Of a stretch of 64,000 bases of DNA, positions 25,667 to 34,629 are shown one piece after another; position 1 is the first letter of the stretch; each line of letters opens with the position of its first letter. The position numbers and the translations under genes were made by a program. The stretch covers positions 1-64,000 of the forward strand of contig JBBTCX010000101.1 of the NCBI GenBank assembly GCA_038043045.1, written 5' to 3'. Under the pieces are notes generated by a model that had not been told where the DNA came from, did not search any database, and was given only the letters and a program-made list of their open reading frames with translations. The stretch comes from JBBTCX01 sp038043045. GTDB lineage: Bacteria; Planctomycetota; Phycisphaerae; UBA1845.

Positions 25667-27073
25667 ATGGCACAGATATGCGTGATCGAGGACAAGGAAT
25701 TGATGCGAGAATCTCTTTCGACGGCGTTGACCCGTGAAGATCACGCGGTCACGGCATTTTCGGATCCGTTGGAAGCGCTGCCGGAGATTCGCAAATGTCG
25801 TTTCGACCTGGTGCTGACGGATCTCAAGATGCCGCGGATGGACGGATTAACGCTGATTCGAGAAGTGCGCAGCGCCGGCGTGGAAGTGCCGGTGATCGTG
25901 ATGACCGCGTATGCGACGGTGTCGACAGCGGTGGAGGCGATGAAACTGGGAGCTTTCGATTATTTGCAGAAACCGTTTGAGGCCGACGCGGTCGTCGTGG
26001 TGGCGGAACGGGCGATCGAATATGCGAGGCTGCGTCGAGAGAACGAAGCGCTGAGAGCCTCGGTGGATGATCTACATCATCGACGCGAATTGGTCGGAAC
26101 GGGCGAGAGCATGCGCGCGTTGCGCGAGACCCTTCAGCGGGTGGCGGCGAGTCACGCGACAGTGCTGATAACGGGCGAGTCGGGTACGGGAAAGGAGCTT
26201 GTGGCTGCGGCGATTCATCGCGGTTCTCCGCGAGCGGACCGGCCGATGTTGTGTCTCAATTGCGCGGCTCTTTCAGCGAATTTGTTGGAAAGTGAGCTGT
26301 TTGGACATGAACGCGGAGCATTCACCGGTGCGGATCGCACGCGGAAGGGGCGTTTCGAACTTGCCGACGGTGGAACGCTGTTGCTGGACGAAATTTCCGA
26401 AATGGCCCTTCCTTTGCAAGCGAAACTGTTGCGTGTTTTGCAGGAAGGCGAGTTTGAACGAGTCGGCAGCAGTACGACGCGACGGTCCGATGTTCGCGTG
26501 ATGGCGACGACGAATCGAAACCTCGAGGACTGGGTTGCGCGGAAGCGATTTCGCTCGGACTTGTTTTATCGACTCAATGTTTTGCCCGTGAACGTTCCGA
26601 AGCTTGCGGATCGGACGGAGGATATCCCGGAGCTTGTGGAACACTTTTTGCGTCAGGCAGCCGTCGAAGGTGGAACTGCCGTTTTGAGAGTCGCGCCGGA
26701 TGCAATGCGGTTATTGTCGGCATATCCGTGGCCTGGGAATGTCCGAGAATTGGAAAACCTCTGTCGGCGGGCGGTGACGTTGTGTTCGCATGACACGGTG
26801 ACGGCGGAGTTTATTGAACCGTGGTTGCGCCGGGCGCCGGCGGCTGGAGATCCGATGGCGGGGCTTCGGGAGGGGCATTTGCTTGAAGACATAGAGCGTC
26901 GAATGATCGAACAGACGTTGCAGCGGTTTAACGGTCATCGAGTGAAATCGGCGCGGACGTTGGGGATGGGCGTGCGGACGTTGGGTCTGAAGCTCAAGCA
27001 ATGGCGCGAGGAATCTTCCGGAGCGGAAAGTTTTCAGGAATCGGAGTTAGCCGTGGGCGTTGGGAGCACGTGA
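25667..27073 (+). CDS. sigma-54-dependent response regulator, FlrC-like
   Basis: A 468-residue NtrC-type activator with AAGGAGGTGACAG before the ATG. The receiver domain has phospho-acceptor D52, T80 and K102. The AAA+ domain has Walker A at about 170-177 (GESGTGKE), the sigma-54 contact loop GAFTGA at 217-222 and Walker B (GGTLLLDEI). A Fis-type helix-turn-helix ends the protein (QTLQRFNGHRVKSARTLGMG). The GAFTGA loop means it can remodel sigma-54 polymerase. A matching sigma-54 promoter lies 105 bp after its stop, ahead of flgB, which makes the flagellar regulator role likely. Confidence 0.92.
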   Translation: MAQICVIEDKELMRESLSTALTREDHAVTAFSDPLEALPEIRKCRFDLVLTDLKMPRMDGLTLIREVRSAGVEVPVIVMTAYATVSTAVEAMKLGAFDYLQKPFEADAVVVVAERAIEYARLRRENEALRASVDDLHHRRELVGTGESMRALRETLQRVAASHATVLITGESGTGKELVAAAIHRGSPRADRPMLCLNCAALSANLLESELFGHERGAFTGADRTRKGRFELADGGTLLLDEISEMALPLQAKLLRVLQEGEFERVGSSTTRRSDVRVMATTNRNLEDWVARKRFRSDLFYRLNVLPVNVPKLADRTEDIPELVEHFLRQAAVEGGTAVLRVAPDAMRLLSAYPWPGNVRELENLCRRAVTLCSHDTVTAEFIEPWLRRAPAAGDPMAGLREGHLLEDIERRMIEQTLQRFNGHRVKSARTLGMGVRTLGLKLKQWREESSGAESFQESELAVGVGST

Positions 27074-27177
27074 TGGAAGTGGATCAACCGCGCAGAAGGT
27101 GCGCGGCGGCGCAGATTTGAGCGGAGTCGATTGGACGAGGAAGCGGTTCCGAGTGTTGAATCGGGGTTTGCAACGGG

Positions 27178-27192
27178 TGGCACAAGTCATGC
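27178..27192 (+). promoter_or_regulatory. sigma-54 promoter of the flgB operon
   Basis: TGGCACAAGTCATGC: GG at 27179-27180 and GC at 27191-27192 are exactly 10 bp apart, and the -24 half is a perfect TGGCAC. It is 58 bp before the flgB start, right after the sigma-54 activator gene. Expected transcription start is near 27204. Confidence 0.75.
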
Positions 27193-27249
27193 CGAGGAGC
27201 TTCGAAGCGGCGACGCCCAATCGCGTCGTTCGTTGATGCGGAGGGAGTA

Positions 27250-27681
27250 ATGTTTTTTTCATCGCTTACGGAACGAGGAGCCACGCCGGCGCTGACCCAA
27301 ACAATGGCCTTTAACGAGGCGCGATTGAAAGTCATCGCCGAGAACATCGCCAATGCCTCGACTCCGAACTACCGGGCAAAGCAATTGGACGTGAAGGGAT
27401 TTCAGCGGGCGCTGAGTCGAGCTCTTGAGGATCGAGAGGCGGGTGAGCCTTTGATGATTTCCAATGGACAAGAGGTCTTGACCGATGATTTTGGTCATTT
27501 GCAGGTGAATCCCCGGTTGAGGCCGGCGGATAATGTGTTGTTTCATGACGGAACGAATTTGTCGATCGAGCGAGAGATGGCTGATCTTGCGGAGACGGGT
27601 TTGGCCCACGACGTCGCGGGAGCGTTTCTTCGGCGGTCGTTTGATGGATTGCGGAAAGCGATTCGCGGAACCGTGTCCTAG
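27250..27681 (+). CDS. flgB: flagellar basal-body rod protein FlgB
   Basis: Proximal rod subunit in the periplasmic axis of the basal body. At 143 residues it has the rod signature VIAENIANASTPNYRAKQLD near residue 30 and a C-terminal helix region (DLAETGLAHDVAGAFLRRSFDGLRKAIRG). GGAGGGAGT precedes the ATG. It is the first structural gene after the sigma-54 promoter and is followed 18 bp later by flgC. Confidence 0.92.
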   Translation: MFFSSLTERGATPALTQTMAFNEARLKVIAENIANASTPNYRAKQLDVKGFQRALSRALEDREAGEPLMISNGQEVLTDDFGHLQVNPRLRPADNVLFHDGTNLSIEREMADLAETGLAHDVAGAFLRRSFDGLRKAIRGTVS

Positions 27682-27699
27682 CGTTAGAGAGGGATCGGG

Positions 27700-28119
27700 T
27701 TGTACGGGATTCTAGACATCAGTACGTCCGGGCTTGTTGCACAGCGCACGGCATTGGATGTGATGGCGGGGAACGTGGCCATGAAGGACGTCACCCGCGA
27801 TGAGCAGGGTCAACCGGTGCCGTATCGTCGTCGTGTGCCGTTGTTTGGCGCAGGGAATCCGGCGGTCGGCGATGGGGCGGTGGGCGTGCATGTGGCGAAG
27901 GTTGTCGAGGATCCGTCGCCATTTGGTTTGCGATGGGACCCCGGTCATCCCGATGCCATGACCGAGGGTCATGAAGCCGGATACGTGCGAACGTCGAATG
28001 TGGATGTTCACACGGAAATGGTCAACGCGATGGTGGCGATGCGAGCGTATGAAGCCAACGTTTCGGTGGTGGAAATGACCAAAGCAATGGCGGCTACTTC
28101 GTTGCGACTGATGGCTTGA
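27700..28119 (+). CDS. flgC: flagellar basal-body rod protein FlgC
   Basis: Rod subunit partnering FlgB, 139 residues. The start is a TTG (MYGILDISTSGLVAQRTALDVMAGNVA), which matches the family N-terminus exactly; GAGAGGGAT lies upstream. The usual NIANANTT segment reads NVAMKDVT here, a mild divergence. The C-terminus SNVDVHTEMVNAMVAMRAYEAN is typical of rod and hook proteins. fliE follows after 22 bp. Confidence 0.92.
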   Translation: MYGILDISTSGLVAQRTALDVMAGNVAMKDVTRDEQGQPVPYRRRVPLFGAGNPAVGDGAVGVHVAKVVEDPSPFGLRWDPGHPDAMTEGHEAGYVRTSNVDVHTEMVNAMVAMRAYEANVSVVEMTKAMAATSLRLMA

Positions 28120-28141
28120 TGCGAGGGACGGGGAATAGCGC

Positions 28142-28450
28142 ATGACCGGTTCGATGGAGTTTCTACCGATCCAAGGCATCCGTGGGGCTGGTGAATTCCC
28201 GGCGACGCCGCCAGTGCCGGCGATCGAGGGCAAGGACTTTCGAACGGTCTTACTGGACAGTCTCAACGAAGTGAACCGTCTTCAAGCAGAGGCTGATCAA
28301 GGCGTTCAACGATTGATGACGGGTGAGACGGACAACGTCGCGGAAGTTTTTGCCGCGGCGAACAAGGCGGGAATTGCGTTTGATCTGCTGATGGAGATTC
28401 GAAACAAGCTGACCGATGCCTATCGGGAAATTCAGCAGATGCGGATCTAG
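28142..28450 (+). CDS. fliE: flagellar hook-basal body complex protein FliE
   Basis: Links the MS ring to the rod. The 102 residues end in the conserved FliE core (FRTVLLDSLNEVNRLQAEAD, GETDNVAEVFAAANKAGIAFDLLMEIRNKLTDAYREIQQM). The N-terminal 40 residues are variable and proline-rich. It sits between flgC and fliF, the usual order. Confidence 0.93.
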   Translation: MTGSMEFLPIQGIRGAGEFPATPPVPAIEGKDFRTVLLDSLNEVNRLQAEADQGVQRLMTGETDNVAEVFAAANKAGIAFDLLMEIRNKLTDAYREIQQMRI

Positions 28451-28488
28451 CCGATTGATGGTGGATGCACCGAGCGAGAAGTTGAGTC

Positions 28489-30177
28489 ATGGACAGAATC
28501 CGCGAGCTACTCCGAACGATTCAAGCCCAGCTTGGCGTATTGACCGTTTCGCAGCGATTGGCGATCGGCTTGTGCGCGGCGCTGGCGGCTGGTTCCATGC
28601 TGTGGCTTTTGCAATGGTCGACCACGCCGGACTTGACCCCGTTGCTCGCACATAATTTCAGCGTGGATGAATTGAACGGGGCCGAAGAAGCTCTACGTAC
28701 CAACGGACTTACTTATCGAGTTCAAGGATCGCGGATTTATGTCCGAGCGTCCGATCGATACGACGCCTTGCGTGTGTTGAATGGGGTGAATGCGTTGCCG
28801 GAGGGAAGTCTGTTTGACATGCAGACGATGGTGTCGGATCAGAATCCGTTTCAGTCCCCGGAATCTCGTGAATACGCCCAGAATTACGCGAAAGGCAACG
28901 AGCTTGCGAAGATTATCGCCACGTATCCGAATGTAAAAAAGGCGTCGGTGTTGGTGAATCCGAGCACGCGACGTCGAATCGGCGGTCCGAGTGATGAACC
29001 CACGGCATCGGTCACGGTCACCCTTGGGTCCGGTCATGAGATGTCCTATGAGATGGTGGAAGCGTTTGCGAAACTTGTCAGCGGTGCGGTCGGGGGTCTG
29101 AAGCCCTACAACGTGAACGTAGTCGATGGGCGGACCATTCAATCCTTCAACACGCCGCGTCCCGAAGATGGAGGGAATGTCGAGCATTTTCGAATGGTCC
29201 AGAAGCTTGAGGAGCGGTTGTTGCAGAAGGTCCGGGGGAAGTTGGCGGATATTCCGGGGGTTCTGGCGACGGTGACCGTGGAACTCGACACGAGCAAACG
29301 GGTGAGGCAGACGAATTTGCATGAATCGCCGCAGCCGAAGATGGAGAAAACCCATACCGCGGATCAGAATTCATCGGATCAACCGACCGAGCCCGGCGTT
29401 CAGGCCAACGTGGGTCAGGCAGTGACAGCGTCCGGCATTGGGCAGCGGAGCTTAACAGAGGAATCCACCGTCGAGAATTTTGAACCGAAACTTCGTGAAA
29501 GCGAGACGGTCGAGCAAGGACCGACGATCAAGAAAGCCACGGCGTCGGTGGGTATCCCGCGAAGTTTTGTGGTCAGTGTTTTTCGGGCGAATCATCCGGA
29601 CACACCGGAACCCAAGGATGATGATCCGGCATTCACCGCGATTCGGGATGACCAGATCGCGCGAGTGAAGGGAAGTGTGGAAAAGATCATCATGGCTCGG
29701 TCTCCCCAAGATGTGCAGGTCGATGTGTATCCAGACGTGGAGTGGGGAGATAAGGGTCCGTCTTGGCAGTCGGCTCCGGGCGGCGTGACCACGGCTCAAG
29801 CTGGAACAGGAAGCTTTGAAATCGTCGAGTTGCTTCGGGGTTATGCACCACAGGCGGGTCTCACGGCTCTGGCCTTGATGAGTCTTTTTATGGTTATGAA
29901 GGTGGTTCGCAAATCGGCGGAATATGTCTCCGTTCCCGCGATGTCGGTGGAATCGACTTTCAATGCGCCTGATGTTCCGACGGGTGATGAGCCTTTATTG
30001 GCCGTTGGGCCGCAAACGATCGGTCAAGCAGCTTCTTCCGATGGTTTCCTGGTTGGGCGAGAAGTGGATGACGACTCCTTGCGCTTTGCGGAGCTCAGCG
30101 CAGAGGTTTCCAAGATGGTGGAGGAAGACCCGGCGGGTGCCGCCGACATGCTCCGTCGTTGGGTGGATGAGACGTGA
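28489..30177 (+). CDS. fliF: flagellar MS-ring protein FliF
   Basis: Forms the membrane-embedded MS ring on which the flagellar motor and export apparatus assemble. At 562 residues it is of normal length. One helix near residues 20-42 (LAIGLCAALAAGSMLWLL) and another near 440-460 (AGLTALALMSLFMVMKVV) frame the periplasmic ring-building domains (EEALRTNGLTYRV, TATVTVTL-like strands, VGGLKPYNVNVVDG). The C-terminal FAELSAEVSKMVEEDPAGAADMLRRWV is the FliG-binding helix. Confidence 0.95.
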   Translation: MDRIRELLRTIQAQLGVLTVSQRLAIGLCAALAAGSMLWLLQWSTTPDLTPLLAHNFSVDELNGAEEALRTNGLTYRVQGSRIYVRASDRYDALRVLNGVNALPEGSLFDMQTMVSDQNPFQSPESREYAQNYAKGNELAKIIATYPNVKKASVLVNPSTRRRIGGPSDEPTASVTVTLGSGHEMSYEMVEAFAKLVSGAVGGLKPYNVNVVDGRTIQSFNTPRPEDGGNVEHFRMVQKLEERLLQKVRGKLADIPGVLATVTVELDTSKRVRQTNLHESPQPKMEKTHTADQNSSDQPTEPGVQANVGQAVTASGIGQRSLTEESTVENFEPKLRESETVEQGPTIKKATASVGIPRSFVVSVFRANHPDTPEPKDDDPAFTAIRDDQIARVKGSVEKIIMARSPQDVQVDVYPDVEWGDKGPSWQSAPGGVTTAQAGTGSFEIVELLRGYAPQAGLTALALMSLFMVMKVVRKSAEYVSVPAMSVESTFNAPDVPTGDEPLLAVGPQTIGQAASSDGFLVGREVDDDSLRFAELSAEVSKMVEEDPAGAADMLRRWVDET

Positions 30178-30240
30178 TCCTCCGCGTGCGGTGGAATCTG
30201 ACTCCAAGTTTACCTTAATGATTCGACGGTAAAAGTTCGC

Positions 30241-31284
30241 ATGGCCAAACGACAAGAAGCAGATAGCGGGGGTACGGCGACGGTGGAAATGTCCGGTCTC
30301 ACCAAGGCCGCCATCTTGTTGATCACGTTGGACCGAACTTCCGCCGCGGCGATCCTTCGAGAGCTTGGACCGACACACGTGGAGGAGCTTACGCGAGAAA
30401 TCGTGCAATTGGACGTTATTGACGACGGCGTGCGTGCCCAGGTGATTGAGGATTTTTATAACGTCGCGCTGGCCAGACAGTACATCAAACAGGGTGGCAT
30501 CTCGTACGCCAGGGAGCTCCTTCAGGAGGCTCTTCCGGAAGATCAAGCCAGTGGAATTTTGCGGACCGTGGAGCGTCAAGTCACTCGGCGACCTTTTTCG
30601 TTTTTGGCCAAGACCGATTCCGAGAATCTTTTGACCTTCATTCAAGATGAACATCCGCAGACCATCGCGTTGGTGCTCGCCCATTTGAGTCCGGGGAAGG
30701 CCAGCGAAATCCTCACCAGCCTCGCGCCCGCGAAGCAATTGGAGGTGATCACTCGAATTGCGACCATGGACAACACCAACCCGGAGGTGATTCGAGAGGT
30801 TGAAGAAGGTCTGGAATTGCGCCTTTCGGGAATTGTATCCCAAACCTTTCAAAAAGCCGGGGGCGTGTCGTGCGCCGCCGAAATTCTCAACCTCTCCGAC
30901 CGTACCACGGAGAAAGGAATCATGGAGGGGGTCGAATCGCAGGACGCCGATTTGGCCGAGCAAATTCGCCGCTTGATGTTCGTCTTTGAGGATATCCTGT
31001 TGGTGAACGACAAGGGTATTCAAGCGGTTCTCAAGGAAGTGGACCAGGCCGATCTCACGATGGCCTTGAAGACGGCGACGCCGGAGCTGCGCGAGAAGGT
31101 CTTCCGCAACATGTCCGAACGCGCGGCCCAATTAATCAAGGAAGACATGGAGTTCATGGGGCCGGTGCGGGTCAGCGACGTGGAAGGTTCGCAACAAAAG
31201 ATCGTGGATGTAGTACGACGCTTGGAGGATTCCGGCGAGGTGGTGATCTCCGGTCGCGGTGGCGAAAAGGAGATGATTGTGTGA
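30241..31284 (+). CDS. fliG: flagellar motor switch protein FliG
   Basis: Switch/rotor protein of 347 residues that binds FliF and, in known motors, receives torque from MotA. N-terminal GLTKAAILLITLDRTSAAAILREL, middle EHPQTIALVLAHLSPGKASEIL (FliM-binding EHPQ motif), and the C-terminal charged torque helix region (FVFEDILLVNDKGIQAVLKEVDQADLTMALK) are all present. The stator genes motA and motB and the partner fliM are not in the window. Confidence 0.96.
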   Translation: MAKRQEADSGGTATVEMSGLTKAAILLITLDRTSAAAILRELGPTHVEELTREIVQLDVIDDGVRAQVIEDFYNVALARQYIKQGGISYARELLQEALPEDQASGILRTVERQVTRRPFSFLAKTDSENLLTFIQDEHPQTIALVLAHLSPGKASEILTSLAPAKQLEVITRIATMDNTNPEVIREVEEGLELRLSGIVSQTFQKAGGVSCAAEILNLSDRTTEKGIMEGVESQDADLAEQIRRLMFVFEDILLVNDKGIQAVLKEVDQADLTMALKTATPELREKVFRNMSERAAQLIKEDMEFMGPVRVSDVEGSQQKIVDVVRRLEDSGEVVISGRGGEKEMIV

Positions 31285-31327
31285 TGCGTTGCCGTTTTCC
31301 AACTCACGATTGTCGAGGTCTAGACGC

Positions 31328-32053
31328 ATGACGACGGTCATTAAAGCCGGTCAATCCGGACCTATTCTCAAGCGATTGGCTTCGGTGGACCTTGCGGATC
31401 ACTTGGTCGAGGCCCGCCAAGCCTTAGGTCATGCGCGACAAGAGGCCGGTGCTATTTTGGACGCCGCAAAGGAAAACGCGGAGCGACTCTATGAGAAGGA
31501 AAAGCGAAAGGGGCACAAGGCGGGATTCGAAGTTGGATTCGCAGAGGGGCGAATAGAGGGCGAAGAAAAGGGTCGGCAGGAAGCCTGCCATCAAGCGTTG
31601 CAACAGTTTCAGGAGAAACAGGAGCATTTGATTACGGACATTCGACGAGCGATCGGTGATCTTGATGCGATCAAGCGAGATTTTCGCACGGCGGTGGAAA
31701 AGGACCTTCTCGATTTCGCTCTTCAGGTTGCGATCAAATTGACGTTTTCGGTCGGAAAGACTTTTCGCGAGGCCGCCCAAGAGAACTTGCGTCGGGCTAT
31801 GCGGTTGGTCGCGGATTCGAGAAGTGTGCGCATCCTGGCCCATCCCGAGGATATGGAGACCCTGCAACGCGTTTCCGCTGAATTATGGCAAGTTGGAAAA
31901 GAGTCGGACTCCGTGAAGTTTGAAGCCGATTCAACTCTTGCGCCCGGTGGGTGTATTGTGAAGAGCGATCGAACTGAAGTGGATGCTTCGCTTGAGACTC
32001 AGGTGGAGTCCCTCGTTCAATCCCTTCTTGGATCGGGCGGTGGTCATGCTTGA
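31328..32053 (+). CDS. fliH: flagellar assembly protein FliH
   Basis: Regulator and peripheral stalk of the export ATPase FliI. The ATG at 31328 gives MTTVIKAGQSGPILKRL, about 241 residues; the frame extends 17 codons upstream into the end of fliG without support. A long coiled coil (DAAKENAERLYEKEKRKGHKAGFEVGFAEG) is followed by the FliH C-terminal domain (LLDFALQVAIKLTFSVGKTF, LAPGGCIVKSDRTEVDASLETQVESL). It overlaps the fliI start by 8 bp. Confidence 0.88.
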   Translation: MTTVIKAGQSGPILKRLASVDLADHLVEARQALGHARQEAGAILDAAKENAERLYEKEKRKGHKAGFEVGFAEGRIEGEEKGRQEACHQALQQFQEKQEHLITDIRRAIGDLDAIKRDFRTAVEKDLLDFALQVAIKLTFSVGKTFREAAQENLRRAMRLVADSRSVRILAHPEDMETLQRVSAELWQVGKESDSVKFEADSTLAPGGCIVKSDRTEVDASLETQVESLVQSLLGSGGGHA

Positions 32054-33440
32054 TCTTCTCAATCAACACAGTCGCCGCTTGTCACACGAATCGTTTCATC
32101 GAGTGACGGGTCGCGTGGGACAGGTGACGGGACTTAGGATCGTCGCGGAGGGTCTACCTCTGCCGGTGGGATCATTGTGCCGAATTGTGGGGAACGATAC
32201 GCCGGAAGTCTCGGCACAAGTCGTCGGCGTGCGAGGTGATCAATCCATCCTCATCGCTCTTCACGAACCCTGGGGGATTCGAGCGGGTGATCCGGTATGC
32301 AGTGACACCGTGGTGCAAATGGTGGCGGTGGGAAGCAATATGCTTGGTGCGGTGTTGGATGGACTCGGTCGACCGATCGGCGGACGAACGTCTTTCACCG
32401 TGGAGACTCACTATCCCGTATATTCCGCTGCGCCGAAAGCACTCACCCGTGAGCCGGTCAACGAGATTTTGGCCACCGGTATCCGCTCCATTGATGCCAT
32501 GCACACGCTTGGAGGAGGGCAACGAATCGGTGTTTTTGCTGGAACGGGAGTCGGTAAGAGCGTGTTGATGGGTATGATCGCGCGCTTCACGAATGCCGAC
32601 GTCATTGTGGCTGCTTTGGTGGGCGAGCGTGGTCGAGAAGTGGGCGATTTTCTTCGCAAGGACCTCGGAGAAGAGGGACTTTCCCGATCCGTACTGGTGG
32701 TGAGTACGTCGGATGAATCGCCGGTGCTTCGAGTTCGAGCGGGGTTTGTGGCAACGGCCGTGGCGGAATTCTTTCGAGATCGCGGGGCCAAGGTTCTGCT
32801 CATGATGGACTCCACGACGCGCGTGGCCATGGCCCAACGACAAATCGGACTTTCAGCCGGTGAACCACCCACGACAAAGGGTTATCCGCCAAGCGTGTTT
32901 GACCTTCTTCCCAAACTGATGGAGCGAGCCGGGCGGACGTCGACGGGAAGCATCACGGGCTTGTACACAGTTCTGGTTGAGGGGGATGATCTGAATGAAC
33001 CGATTTCCGATGCTGTGCGAGGAATTCTCGACGGGCACTTGTGGCTTTCGAGAGGTTTGGCCAATCGCGGTCACTATCCGGCGATCGCGCCTCTGGAAAG
33101 TATCAGCCGCGTGATGACGGATGTGATCGACGAGGAGCATCGGCGCGCCGCGATGGTCGTGCGGGGCGTGCTGGCGGTGTGGGCGGACATCGAAGATTTG
33201 GTCAACGTCGGCGCTTATGTGCCGGGAGTGAACGCGGACTTCGACGTAGCCGTTCGCGTCAAACCCGTCCTGGATGAGTTCCTTCAACAAGGCATGAATG
33301 AGAAAGCGAGTTACTCCGACACGCGAGAGAGGTTGCTCCGTGTGGCGGGAGAGATTGAATCCATGCGACAGCAGGGTTCGATCCGCAAAGAACCGGGAGG
33401 CGGATCGCAAGCGAGTTCGAGTGGAACGCCGGCGCGGTGA
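32046..33440 (+). CDS. fliI: flagellar export ATPase FliI
   Basis: F1-beta-like ATPase of the flagellar type III export apparatus, 464 residues from the ATG inside the end of fliH; the upstream 21 codons of the open frame are out-of-frame fliH sequence. Walker A is GTGVGKSVLMG, the DELSEED-equivalent region follows VGERGREVGDFLRKDLGE, and Walker B is KVLLMMDSTTRVAMAQRQIGL. Also typical are GEPPTTKGYPPSVFDLLPKLMERAG and the C-terminal GAYVPGVNADFD. Confidence 0.96.
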   Translation: MLDLLNQHSRRLSHESFHRVTGRVGQVTGLRIVAEGLPLPVGSLCRIVGNDTPEVSAQVVGVRGDQSILIALHEPWGIRAGDPVCSDTVVQMVAVGSNMLGAVLDGLGRPIGGRTSFTVETHYPVYSAAPKALTREPVNEILATGIRSIDAMHTLGGGQRIGVFAGTGVGKSVLMGMIARFTNADVIVAALVGERGREVGDFLRKDLGEEGLSRSVLVVSTSDESPVLRVRAGFVATAVAEFFRDRGAKVLLMMDSTTRVAMAQRQIGLSAGEPPTTKGYPPSVFDLLPKLMERAGRTSTGSITGLYTVLVEGDDLNEPISDAVRGILDGHLWLSRGLANRGHYPAIAPLESISRVMTDVIDEEHRRAAMVVRGVLAVWADIEDLVNVGAYVPGVNADFDVAVRVKPVLDEFLQQGMNEKASYSDTRERLLRVAGEIESMRQQGSIRKEPGGGSQASSSGTPAR

Positions 33441-33457
33441 TGTCGAGAGGTTGAGGC

Positions 33458-33928
33458 ATGGCCAAGCGATTTGTTTTTTCGCTGGAAATCGTGCGAAAGT
33501 TGCGGGATCAATCCCGTAGGGTCCAGCAGCGTACCTTGGCCGAGGCGCAACGAGACGTGAACGATGTGCAAGCGCGGTTGGCGGACAATGAACGACAAGT
33601 GTCGGTTTCCATGGAAGAGGAAAGAACGGCGAGTTCCCAGCCAGGGTTGGATGTGAGTGCCGTGCGTCGGCAGCTTCTTCATCGGGGCTGGTTGAAACGC
33701 AAGGAGACGGAATTGATGAAGGAATGGAATGATCGCAGACTGATTGTCATACGGGAGCGCGAGAAGCTGGCCGAGGCGATCAAGCGATTGAAAGTGATTG
33801 AAAAGTTGCGCGAACGCCGTTGGGCCCAACATGTGGAACAGGAACATCGCGTGGAGCGGAAAGCAGCCGACGAAACGGCTTCGCAAAGGTTTGTAGCCCA
33901 TCAAGAACGAGAATTTCAGCAGGCGTAG
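33458..33928 (+). CDS. fliJ: flagellar export protein FliJ
   Basis: A 156-residue coiled-coil protein matching FliJ in size, position (directly after fliI) and pattern (FVFSLEIVRKLRDQSRRVQQRTLAEA at the N-terminus, REKLAEAIKRLKVIEKLRERRWAQHVEQE near the C-terminus). FliJ is the central stalk of the FliI hexamer and helps chaperone cycling. Confidence 0.85.
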   Translation: MAKRFVFSLEIVRKLRDQSRRVQQRTLAEAQRDVNDVQARLADNERQVSVSMEEERTASSQPGLDVSAVRRQLLHRGWLKRKETELMKEWNDRRLIVIREREKLAEAIKRLKVIEKLRERRWAQHVEQEHRVERKAADETASQRFVAHQEREFQQA

Positions 33929-33934
33929 TCCGTC

Positions 33935-34615
33935 ATGGCGAAGTCATTGGTCAAGAGAGTGTACGATGGGCTGGCACTGGTGGCCGTATTAAACGTGTTG
34001 ACTCTCGGAGGCATTATCGGTTACGCGATCTACGGCGGGTGGATTGACAAAGGCAAAGTCACCCAGATCGGCGCGGTCATTCGAGGTGAAAAACCAGACG
34101 CGTCGAACTCCGAGGATGCGGCGTCATCCACAAGTACCAAGAAGGAGTCCATAAAAGGAAAAAAGGCGATGGTGCCGTCTGATGATCCTCTGGCGGACCT
34201 GCAAGTCCTTCATCTCGAGGAAGAGCGGGCCAAGGTTGAGTTGGAACAGCAATTGGCCTTGGTTCAAAGCATGATGCTGAAGGTAACTTCTGAGCGAGAG
34301 GCGCTTCGGCAAGAACGGAAGGTCGTTCAAAAGCCGAAGGAAGAGGTCGTGAAGTCCCAACATCAAGAGGGCATGAAACGACAGCTTGAGATTTATGAAG
34401 GACTCGCCCCCAAGGTGGCGCTAGATCATCTATTGGCGATGGAAGATCCCGATGAAGCCGCCCGCGTTCTTGCCGGGCTTGATCCGCGAAAGGCTAAGAA
34501 GATACTCGAATCGGCCAAGACTCCCCAGCAAATGCGCCAAATGCAGGCGGTGCTTGCGCGGGTGGCCGCCGTCGCTCCGGATCGAACCGTTGCGCTGAAC
34601 GACTCGCAACCGTAG
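33935..34615 (+). CDS. MotE-like flagellar protein (MgtE-N-like C-terminus)
   Basis: A 226-residue protein with an N-terminal membrane helix (GLALVAVLNVLTLGGIIGYAIY), a charged linker, a coiled coil around 85-150 (EEERAKVELEQQLALVQSMML) and a C-terminal MgtE-N-like domain (LDHLLAMEDPDEAARVLAGLDPRKAKKILESA). This layout matches MotE/FlbB-type periplasmic proteins encoded after fliJ in many diderm clusters, which support stator assembly. The direct role here is inferred from layout and position. Confidence 0.7.
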   Translation: MAKSLVKRVYDGLALVAVLNVLTLGGIIGYAIYGGWIDKGKVTQIGAVIRGEKPDASNSEDAASSTSTKKESIKGKKAMVPSDDPLADLQVLHLEEERAKVELEQQLALVQSMMLKVTSEREALRQERKVVQKPKEEVVKSQHQEGMKRQLEIYEGLAPKVALDHLLAMEDPDEAARVLAGLDPRKAKKILESAKTPQQMRQMQAVLARVAAVAPDRTVALNDSQP

Positions 34616-34629
34616 GGGAAACTAAGCTC

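Noticed and set aside
27099..27236. A 46-codon GTG-started frame between the activator gene and flgB
   Set aside because: No ribosome site, no recognisable domain, and it contains the sigma-54 promoter. The spacing is better explained as regulatory.
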